Below, one piece after another: positions 1 through 5,141 of a stretch of DNA of 8,523 nucleotides. The stretch is taken from positions 1 to 8,523 of the forward strand of contig CAJPTV010000092.1 in NCBI GenBank assembly GCA_905373665.1, written 5' to 3'. The stretch's first letter is position 1. Each line of letters opens with the position of its first letter. This DNA comes from Bacteroidia bacterium. GTDB lineage: Bacteria; Bacteroidota; Bacteroidia; Bacteroidales; CAJPTX01. A program made the translations under genes and the position numbers. A model generated the notes under the pieces. The model did not search any database and was not told the DNA's origin. It worked only from the letters and a program-made list of their open reading frames with translations.

Positions 1-101
1 TACACCTCCAAGTTAATATAAATGGAGCTTACACACTTTTTTAGGACAGTATCAAAAGAAACGTAGTAAGAGGAAAAGAACACATATAAAGGCTAAAGGA
101 G

Positions 102-608
102 ATGACATGGAATGCTTTCCTTGGCGCGCTTCTTTCACTTGCTGCGTTTTCGCTCACGGGCTGTTGTGGTAATGGCACAAAGCAATCTAGTAGCACAGCG
201 AACGCCGCCAATGTGCAAGTATCGACGTCCCAACCCAAAGGAGCATGTCAGCAGCAGTGTGACGGGAAGTGTGCCTGCTACAAGAGAGGCGCATGTTCGC
301 TCGCAGGCAGCTACAAAGGCACTCTCCCGGGTGCAGATAATAGTGGCTGCACCTATACCATCGAGTTTGAGAAAGACGGTTCTCTCTCCATGAACTGTCT
401 ATTTGAGAACCCCGACCTTACGCCGATTTCCGAAAAAGGGACTTTCTCGTTTGAAGATGAGAACCGGGAACGGATTCTCTGTAAGTTCACCAACACGCCA
501 GATCTACGCTTCATGCACTTGGCGAATGGCGACATCCTAATGGTGAACGAGAACTGGGAACTCCCTGAGCTGCAAAAGCGCTATACGCTCACACGCGTCC
601 AAGAGTAG
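102..608 (+). CDS. NlpE-like envelope lipoprotein with altered metal motif
   Basis: A 168-residue predicted lipoprotein. Residues 1-20 form a short hydrophobic signal ending in the lipobox LTGC, with Cys21 as the expected lipidated residue. A low-complexity Ser/Thr/Ala/Asn linker follows (about 26-46). Residues 69-168 resemble the NlpE N-terminal domain: a GSYKGTLP start, an EFEKDGSLSM strand, a KGTFSF strand and a closing YTLTRVQ strand. In NlpE the LP is followed by CADC, the CxxC implicated in copper and surface sensing; here it reads GADN, so both cysteines are lost. A cysteine cluster (C49, C53, C57, C59, C65) lies just before the domain instead. NlpE proteins sit at the outer membrane and take part in envelope or copper stress signalling; whether that role survives here is unknown. 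ATG 102 is the only usable start after the in-frame TAA at 87-89. The signal has no Lys/Arg n-region, and the purine run AAAGGAG directly abuts the ATG, so the start is slightly uncertain. The gene stands alone and converges on the lptF/G operon. Confidence 0.8.
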   Translation: MTWNAFLGALLSLAAFSLTGCCGNGTKQSSSTANAANVQVSTSQPKGACQQQCDGKCACYKRGACSLAGSYKGTLPGADNSGCTYTIEFEKDGSLSMNCLFENPDLTPISEKGTFSFEDENRERILCKFTNTPDLRFMHLANGDILMVNENWELPELQKRYTLTRVQE

Positions 609-633
609 CAATAGTTTCTTCATCTATACAAGG

Positions 634-670
634 CAGGCGTAGCATCCTCAGAGTGTGAGGGCTACGCCTG
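634..670 (+). terminator. Hairpin after the lipoprotein gene, probable terminator
   Basis: Beginning 26 bases after the stop codon, CAGGCGTAGC (634-643) pairs with GCTACGCCTG (661-670). An inner CCTC/GAGG stem continues it beyond a two-base AT bulge, with a 7-base loop. The T-rich tail is weak (TTGCTATTAAA). It may therefore end transcription by structure, or simply be another member of the GCGTAGC-cored hairpin family that follows it. Confidence 0.5.
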
Positions 671-701
671 TTGCTATTAAAGCGTCCCTCTTACAACAAG
701 A

Positions 702-969
702 CTACGCCTTTCTGATGTGCCTAAGCGTAGCCGCCTAGTTCCTCCTTCACTTCCGCCAGTCCACTTAACCTCCTGTCTCTCAATTTTTTGTAGGGGCGTA
801 GCGTGCTACGCCCGCAACTCGGCACGGCGTGCCGCCTTCTCGATTCTTCCCGTCCCCTTCGGGGACGCCATTAAAACTACATACCGCTTTGAACCCCACC
901 TACTGGATGGGGTGGGTACTTTTAGCCCATGGTGAAACCGTGGGACATGGCGCTTCGCGCCATTAAAAC
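702..969. repeat. Array of REP-like hairpins between convergent genes
   Basis: No convincing gene lies here; the stretch is packed with short inverted repeats. Visible stems are 702-707 with 725-730 (CTACGC core), 794-802 with 805-813, 821-825 with 829-833 (GGCAC/GTGCC), 851-857 with 861-867 (CGTCCCC-TTC-GGGGACG), 895-900 with 911-916 (CCCACC/GGTGGG), 926-932 with 938-944 (one G-T pair) and 947-953 with 957-963 (ATGGCGC-TTC-GCGCCAT). The direct repeat CGCCATTAAAAC follows two of the stems (866-877 and 958-969), with starts 92 bases apart. A 72-codon open frame at 717-935 merely reads through these palindromes and has no protein-like character. The picture fits a compound intergenic repetitive element. 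Whether it recurs elsewhere in the genome cannot be seen here. Confidence 0.6.
790..813 (+). repeat. REP-like palindrome with 5' GTAG signature
   Basis: GTAG (790-793) is followed at once by GGGCGTAGC-GT-GCTACGCCC (794-813), a 9-bp perfect stem. A GTAG or GGAG tetranucleotide next to a GC-rich palindrome is the signature of REP sequences mobilised by RAYT (Y1-type TnpA-REP) enzymes. The sequence shows the arrangement directly; the link to a RAYT is inference, and no RAYT gene is in this window. Confidence 0.5.
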
Positions 970-1013
970 GCCGCGCCTTGCAGATTAACCTTTACTCTCC
1001 CCCCTCCTTAACC

Positions 1014-1040
1014 CCCGCCCGTCCGGCGGATACGGGCGGG
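1014..1040. repeat. GC-rich inverted repeat
   Basis: CCCGCCCGT (1014-1022) pairs perfectly with ACGGGCGGG (1032-1040) around a 9-base loop. No T-run follows on either strand, so it is not a standard intrinsic terminator. A smaller stem, ACCCC/GGGGT with loop AACG, follows at 1067-1080. Both belong to the structured gap between the two convergent transcription units. Confidence 0.45.
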
Positions 1041-1093
1041 CTGTTCATCTGCGTTCGGTTGTCACGACCCCAACGGGGGTTGCTGCAGGGTAC

Positions 1094-1129
1094 AAAAAAA
1101 CCTCCGAGAGTGCCCGACTCCCAGAGGTT
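1094..1129 (-). terminator. Intrinsic terminator of the tgt-lptF/G operon
   Basis: On the minus strand, AACCTC and GAGGTT pair as the outer stem. A symmetric 3-nt internal loop leads to an inner GAGT/ACTC stem with a 5-base loop. The 3' arm runs straight into a stretch of seven T (A7 at 1094-1100 on the plus strand). This is a textbook rho-independent terminator, lying 73-108 bases past the permease stop codon. Confidence 0.85.
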
Positions 1130-1165
1130 AAACCTAACAAAAACAACTAACCAGAAATAACTAGC
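1094..1165 (-). ncRNA. Candidate small RNA of about 70 nt
   Basis: A consensus Bacteroidetes promoter at 1200-1170 (minus strand) would start transcription near 1165, and the strong intrinsic terminator ends at about 1094. The predicted transcript is roughly 70 nt: a U-rich single-stranded 5' half and a 3' terminator hairpin, the usual shape of an autonomous or 3'-UTR-derived bacterial sRNA. It contains no ATG and no obvious leader peptide. No minus-strand gene follows before 609, so it is not an obvious attenuator. There is no family match I recognise; the terminator alone could serve only the upstream operon. Confidence 0.35.
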
Positions 1166-1169
1166 GCCA

Positions 1170-1200
1170 CAAAGGTACAACAAAAATCCAGACAGACAAA
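1170..1200 (-). promoter_or_regulatory. Bacteroidetes-type promoter, TTTG-N19-TACCTTTG
   Basis: On the minus strand TTTG (1200-1197) and TACCTTTG (1177-1170) are separated by exactly 19 bases. This matches the known Bacteroides -33/-7 consensus TTTG-N19-21-TAnnTTTG. It lies directly after the permease stop codon (1204-1202), so transcription would start about 40 bases past that gene and run into the terminator at 1129-1094. Confidence 0.55.
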
Positions 1201-1201
1201 A

Positions 1202-2293
1202 CTATTTCGGCGCTAACCGATACAACACCACCGCTACACCAGCAAAGACCACGTTCGGAAGCCACACCGCCACAAAGGGCGACAGCGTACTCCCGATAGC
1301 AAACATCGTGGTGAAGCGCATAAAAAGGATGTAAGAAAAGCTCAGCCCCATCCCAAAGCCGAGGTGTTTGCCCATCCCGCCTCGCTCTTTACGCGAGGAG
1401 ACCGAGACCCCGATCAGCGTCAGTATAAAAGCCATGAAAGGCTGCGCCACGCGGTTATATTTCTCAATATAGGCACTGCTTACGTAGCTCGAGCCCTGCA
1501 ACTCCTGCTCGGCGATGTAGTCATTGAGCTCGTGGTAGTTCATCGACTCTATATCAAGATCGGTATGGGCAAGGTCAGCAGGCAACAGATAAAACGTCGT
1601 ATCGAGCCCAAAGCCCTGCTCGATCCGCTCGCCCGAGTCAGTATAGTGGCGGATGTAGTAGTTCCCCGTATGCCATTTCTCTTTCACCGAGTCCCACTCG
1701 ATGTAGTTGGTGCGAAGCTTGGAGAGAAGCCGCTCGCCGTCAAACTGCTCAAGGGCAAACTGATAGCCAAGGCGCGAAACAGGGTTGTAAGACTCCATGT
1801 AGACAAAGAGCCCCGGACGCACCTGCTTGTGCATATCGTACTGGTCTTTGTAGTTCGGGCGTGTAACGTACTTGTGGATGAAGTCTATGCGCGTCCGATT
1901 GGCGGGCGGAATTACCACATTGGACAAAAAGACCGAAAGCAGGAAGAGAAAGAACGCCGAAAGGAAGTAAGGATAAAGCAGCCGCCGAAAGCTTACGCCA
2001 CTGCTAAGGATGGCGATAATCTCCGTCCGCGCGGCCATCTTCGAGGTAAAAAAGATGACCGTAATGAAGATGAAGAGCGAGCTAAAGAGGTTGGCAAAGT
2101 AGGGGATGAAATTGAGGTAATAGTCAAAGACGATAGCGCGCAGGGGAGCATCCTTAGCCATAAAGTCGTCAATCTTCTCCGCAATGTCAAAGACAATGCT
2201 AATGGCAAGAATAAGCGCAATGGCAAAGAAATAAGTACCAAGGAACTTGCGAATGATATACCAGTCGAGGGTCGTAATGCGTAGACTCTTCAT
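1202..2293 (-). CDS. LptF/LptG family permease (YjgP/YjgQ)
   Basis: A 363-residue inner membrane protein of the YjgP/YjgQ family, the permease half of the LptB2FG ABC exporter that extracts lipopolysaccharide from the inner membrane. The topology fits: an amphipathic N-terminal stretch (DWYIIRKFLGTYF), transmembrane segments at about 18-36, 62-83 and 104-127, a periplasmic beta-rich domain (about 130-280), then segments at about 283-298, 309-333 and 338-358. The family-typical EIIAILSSGVSFRRLLYP coupling region (91-108) and ISRKERGG-like turn (VSSRKERGG, 298-306) are present. Length is normal. Its ATG shares the ATGA overlap with the tgt stop codon, so it is translationally coupled. I cannot decide between LptF and LptG, as Bacteroidetes usually carry two such paralogues. 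The partner permease, LptB, LptC and LptA are not in view. Confidence 0.9.
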   Translation of the reverse strand: MKSLRITTLDWYIIRKFLGTYFFAIALILAISIVFDIAEKIDDFMAKDAPLRAIVFDYYLNFIPYFANLFSSLFIFITVIFFTSKMAARTEIIAILSSGVSFRRLLYPYFLSAFFLFLLSVFLSNVVIPPANRTRIDFIHKYVTRPNYKDQYDMHKQVRPGLFVYMESYNPVSRLGYQFALEQFDGERLLSKLRTNYIEWDSVKEKWHTGNYYIRHYTDSGERIEQGFGLDTTFYLLPADLAHTDLDIESMNYHELNDYIAEQELQGSSYVSSAYIEKYNRVAQPFMAFILTLIGVSVSSRKERGGMGKHLGFGMGLSFSYILFMRFTTMFAIGSTLSPFVAVWLPNVVFAGVAVVLYRLAPK

Positions 2294-3420
2294 AATCGTT
2301 GTTCAAGTTGGGGGACGATACGCTTACGCCACGCAGCAAAGGTGCCCGCAGCGATTTGGGCGCGTACTTCTGCCATTAACGACAAATAAAAACCGACATT
2401 GTGTAGTGAGTCGATTTGCGCCCCAAGCATCTCGCCCGAGACGAAGAGATGGCGCAGGTAGGCGCGCGTGTAGCGGCGGTCACACTCGAGCGCACTGTGG
2501 GCATCGAGCGGCGTGAAGTCATTGCGCCACTTCCAGTTACGGATGTTGATAATCCCGTCCCAAGTAAAGAGCATCCCGTTACGCGCGTTGCGGGTCGGCA
2601 TCACACAGTCGAACATATCTACCCCGCGCGCCACCGCCTCTACGAGGTTAGCGGGCGTCCCGACGCCCATCAGGTAACGCGGGCGCTCTTTGGGAAGAAT
2701 GGGGTTCAGGTGTTCGAGGACGGCATACATCACCTCGGTAGGTTCGCCCACCGCCAAGCCGCCAATCGCGTAACCTGCCGCATCGTAACGCATACACGCC
2801 TCGGCGCTCTGCGTACGTAGGTCGAGGTAAGCCGCCCCTTGCACAATCGGGAAGAGCGCCTGTTCGTAGCCATACAACCCCTGCGTACGCCGATACTGGG
2901 CAAAACAGCGGGCAAGCCAACGAAGGGTAAGCGCTAGGGAGGCTTGGGCATATTTCCGTTCGCAGTCGCCCGGCGGACACTCATCCAGCACCATCATGAT
3001 ATCTGCCCCGATGACCCGCTGGATATTAACCACCCGCTCTGGGGTGAAGAGGTGGGGAGCACCGTCAATATGGGAACGGAAGCGTGCCCCGAACTCGCTC
3101 AATTTGCGCTGTCCTGCTAAGGAGAATACCTGAAAGCCTCCCGAGTCGGTCAGGAGCGGTCCCTCCCAACCGCAAAAGCCGTGTAAGCCCCCTGCGGCGC
3201 GCAGTGTGGAAAGCCCCGGACGGAGGTAAAGGTGATAGGTATTGCCGAGCAGTATGCGCGCGTCGGTTTGCGTGCGGAGCGATTCGTGCAAAACGCCCTT
3301 CACCCCCCCCAGTGTCCCTACGGGCATAAAGCGGGGCGTAGCGACCTCGCCATGCGGCGTATGGAGCACCCCGAGCCGAGCGTGTGTCGCGGCGTCTTGT
3401 TTCAATAGTTCAAAGCGCAT
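2290..3420 (-). CDS. tgt: tRNA-guanine transglycosylase (queuine tRNA-ribosyltransferase)
   Basis: A 376-residue bacterial Tgt, which swaps guanine 34 in GUN anticodons (Asp, Asn, His, Tyr tRNAs) for the queuosine precursor preQ1. The catalytic features are intact: TDSGGFQ with the general base Asp92, MVLDECP with Asp146, GGLAVGE (220-226) for substrate recognition, and FDCVMPTRNARNG with nucleophile Asp271 and the tRNA-binding loop. The C-terminal zinc site is not standard: the usual CxCxxC aligns without gaps to S309, L311 and D314, while the later histidine (H340 in SLHN) is kept. From memory, other Bacteroidetes Tgts also lack these cysteines, so this is likely lineage-typical rather than damage. 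Full-length for the family. A G8 tract on the coding strand (plus-strand C8 at 3303-3310) covers codons 37-40. The gene overlaps the following permease by ATGA. No strong Shine-Dalgarno or TAnnTTTG box was seen before the start. Confidence 0.95.
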   Translation of the reverse strand: MRFELLKQDAATHARLGVLHTPHGEVATPRFMPVGTLGGVKGVLHESLRTQTDARILLGNTYHLYLRPGLSTLRAAGGLHGFCGWEGPLLTDSGGFQVFSLAGQRKLSEFGARFRSHIDGAPHLFTPERVVNIQRVIGADIMMVLDECPPGDCERKYAQASLALTLRWLARCFAQYRRTQGLYGYEQALFPIVQGAAYLDLRTQSAEACMRYDAAGYAIGGLAVGEPTEVMYAVLEHLNPILPKERPRYLMGVGTPANLVEAVARGVDMFDCVMPTRNARNGMLFTWDGIINIRNWKWRNDFTPLDAHSALECDRRYTRAYLRHLFVSGEMLGAQIDSLHNVGFYLSLMAEVRAQIAAGTFAAWRKRIVPQLEQRL

Positions 3421-3487
3421 GTATCTATCATGACCGATTTCGTGGGGCGCTGAACCTCTTCCTTCCGCACAGCGTACGCCGCACGAC

Positions 3488-3529
3488 CCTTAGGTAGCCG
3501 ACTTACGCTGGATACCTTGGGTAGGCGAC
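3488..3529. repeat. Pair of imperfect 15-bp direct repeats upstream of tgt
   Basis: CCTTAGGTAGCCGAC (3488-3502) and CCTTGGGTAGGCGAC (3515-3529) match at 13 of 15 positions, with starts 27 bases apart. They lie in the 116-base gap between tolC and tgt, about 70-110 bases before the tgt start. The right copy also forms a short stem with flanking sequence (TGGGT/ACCCA). They could be a binding-site pair or a small tandem duplication; nothing in the sequence decides. Confidence 0.35.
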
Positions 3530-3536
3530 CCAGGCA

Positions 3537-5003
3537 CTAATCTTTCACCAGTTCCTCTAACTCGTTTTCCACGGGGCGCTCGCCCGTAAAGTCGTGTAGG
3601 GTTAGGGCACGGATGCGGTAGAAGTAGTCCCAGAACTGCCACTGCTGGCGGATGCGTCGCAACCGAGCATCGTCTTTCGACTGCTGCGCATCGTTGAGTT
3701 CTAACACCCCGATTTTCCCTAGCAAAAATACTTCAATTGAAGTTTGGTAACGTAACTGGGCGATAGAATCCGATGCCTCGGCGATGCGGAGCTGCTGCTG
3801 CTGGTTGTTGTACCGTTCGACGAGGATGTAGATATCTTGCTCGAAGGTCTGTTCTTCGCGCTGGAGTTGCGTTTCGACCACCTCCCGATCCCACTCCGCT
3901 GTGCGAACCTTACCTTTTCGCTTCCCCCAGTCGAGGATAGGGATACGGAGACCGACCCGTACCTGCTGGTTGTCAATGAGCTTTTCATAAGCGGGCGTGA
4001 GTGCCTCATCTTGCCCCGTGTAGCCAACGCTGGCAAAAAGATCGATACGGTGACGTTCGCCCTTCGCTTTCGCCACCGAATAGGCTGACTCTAGGCGCGT
4101 CCGCTCGGCATAGCGGTCAAAGGAGTGGTTCTCGCGCGTGTAAGCCATAACCTCGGAAAAGAGCAGGGGGGCCTGCTTGCCCAACGTAGCGAGAGAGACG
4201 CGGAGCGTGTCGCCACTCCCTAACCCAAGGAAAGACTGCAGACGAAAGAGCTGCGCCCGCCAGTTCGTCTCCTCCTCCGTGCGGATGGATTGCGCACTCA
4301 GGAGGTTGAGTTGCAGGCGTCGTTCGTCGTTGGTAGAGATTTCGCCGTTAGAACGCCGCACTTGGGCAATGTCGTAAAGCTTCTCCGCATTGCGTTCGTT
4401 CTGCCAAGCCGAGGTGAGACGCTCTTGGGCGATGAGCAAATCGAAATAGCGTTTGATCGCCTCGCGCGTGGTCTGCTCGACGGCGTTCATGTAGTTCTGT
4501 TGCGCCTCTTTGTAGCGGAGCGGCTCTATCTTGTTTTCCCACCGAAAGGTGTTTACGCCAAAGATGGGTTGGTTAAGGGTGATCGTCACGGGGACGCTCA
4601 GGAACTTCTGCGAACGGTTCTCGCCGTAGGTCGTAACCCGCTCGAGCGAACTGGCGATGCCGATCGTCCCGCCCGTCCACGGGATGTTTTGCACCACGGA
4701 GAGCTCGCCGTTGAGCTTCATCACATTGGTGCGTACGAACTGATAGCCCCCTTGCGCATTCTGGTAGAGATTATAGCCCCGCTTGAAGTCGGGCAGGTAG
4801 CCTGTAAACGAGACCTCGGGCAAGAGATTCGCACGGTGTGCGACGTAGCGCCAATGTGCCGCACGCAACTGATTTCGTGCCGTGGCTGCGGAGACGGATT
4901 GTCGGCGGGCAAGAGCGATAGCCTCTTCCATCGGTAAATTGCGCACGACAGCGATCAAATTCAGCGAAACGAAGAGGAGAGGGAGTAATAGTACCACTTT
5001 CAT
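3537..5003 (-). CDS. TolC family outer membrane efflux protein
   Basis: A 488-residue outer membrane channel of the TolC/OEP family, which forms a trimeric barrel-and-tunnel duct for efflux pumps or type I secretion. The N-terminus is a Sec signal peptide (hydrophobic core about 4-20). There is no cysteine, so it is not a lipoprotein. Two OEP repeats are visible: the first (about 24-260) includes the Bacteroidetes-style NQPIFGVNTFRWENKIEPLRY block (144-164) and long helices (170-255); the second (about 285-470) includes VGLRIPILDWGKRKGKV (350-366) followed by coiled helices rich in Gln and Glu. Length is normal. No membrane-fusion protein, RND, MacB or ABC partner is in the window, so the substrate cannot be inferred. 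It ends 116 bases before tgt without a clear terminator, so some readthrough is possible. It is separated from the upstream gene by an intrinsic terminator, implying a promoter of its own within about 5004-5087, though none matches the consensus. Confidence 0.92.
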   Translation of the reverse strand: MKVVLLLPLLFVSLNLIAVVRNLPMEEAIALARRQSVSAATARNQLRAAHWRYVAHRANLLPEVSFTGYLPDFKRGYNLYQNAQGGYQFVRTNVMKLNGELSVVQNIPWTGGTIGIASSLERVTTYGENRSQKFLSVPVTITLNQPIFGVNTFRWENKIEPLRYKEAQQNYMNAVEQTTREAIKRYFDLLIAQERLTSAWQNERNAEKLYDIAQVRRSNGEISTNDERRLQLNLLSAQSIRTEEETNWRAQLFRLQSFLGLGSGDTLRVSLATLGKQAPLLFSEVMAYTRENHSFDRYAERTRLESAYSVAKAKGERHRIDLFASVGYTGQDEALTPAYEKLIDNQQVRVGLRIPILDWGKRKGKVRTAEWDREVVETQLQREEQTFEQDIYILVERYNNQQQQLRIAEASDSIAQLRYQTSIEVFLLGKIGVLELNDAQQSKDDARLRRIRQQWQFWDYFYRIRALTLHDFTGERPVENELEELVKD

Positions 5004-5087
5004 CTAAAACGCAGTATTTCGTTACTTAAACGCCCTGCGAACAATGTGCCAAGATGGTAAACGCCCACAGCTACTAGGGAGATGAGT

Positions 5088-5112
5088 AAAAAGGGGTGTC
5101 CGAAAACGGACA
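5088..5112 (-). terminator. Intrinsic terminator after the AAA/PD-(D/E)XK gene
   Basis: On the minus strand TGTCCG-TTTT-CGGACA (5112-5097) is followed by CCCC and five T (5092-5088). It lies 30 bases past the stop codon at 5142 and separates this gene from tolC. Confidence 0.7.
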
Positions 5113-5141
5113 ATGCCTTGCGCATCGGGCGCTTCTTAACG

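Noticed and set aside
6..27. CTCCA/TGGAG inverted repeat with a 12-base loop, followed by a T-run, at the left edge
   Set aside because: Only five base pairs and an AT-rich loop, and the upstream gene is not visible. Too weak to call a terminator.
717..935. A 72-codon plus-strand open frame in the 609-1201 gap
   Set aside because: It reads through four or more palindromes, has Arg/Pro-rich composition forced by them, and shows no domain or start signal. Treated as intergenic repeat sequence.
992..1183. A 63-codon minus-strand open frame over the terminator and GC-rich hairpin
   Set aside because: Its start lies upstream of the predicted transcript start and its body crosses the intrinsic terminator, so it is unlikely to be translated.
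1364..2284. A 306-codon plus-strand open frame opposite the permease gene
   Set aside because: Highly basic and low-complexity (Lys/Arg/Val/Asp), exactly antisense to a clear LptF/LptG gene. It is a shadow of that gene's codon use.
3331..3341. GGGGCGTAGCG inside tgt, matching the left arm of the REP-like palindrome
   Set aside because: It lies in conserved coding sequence and has no matching second arm, so it is a coincidental match.
3516..3534. Short hairpin just after the tolC stop codon as a possible terminator
   Set aside because: The stem is short and no T-run follows on the minus strand. Readthrough into tgt cannot be excluded.
4290..4937. A 215-codon plus-strand open frame opposite tolC
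   Set aside because: No recognisable domain, and the minus-strand frame is unmistakably a TolC-family protein. Shadow ORF.
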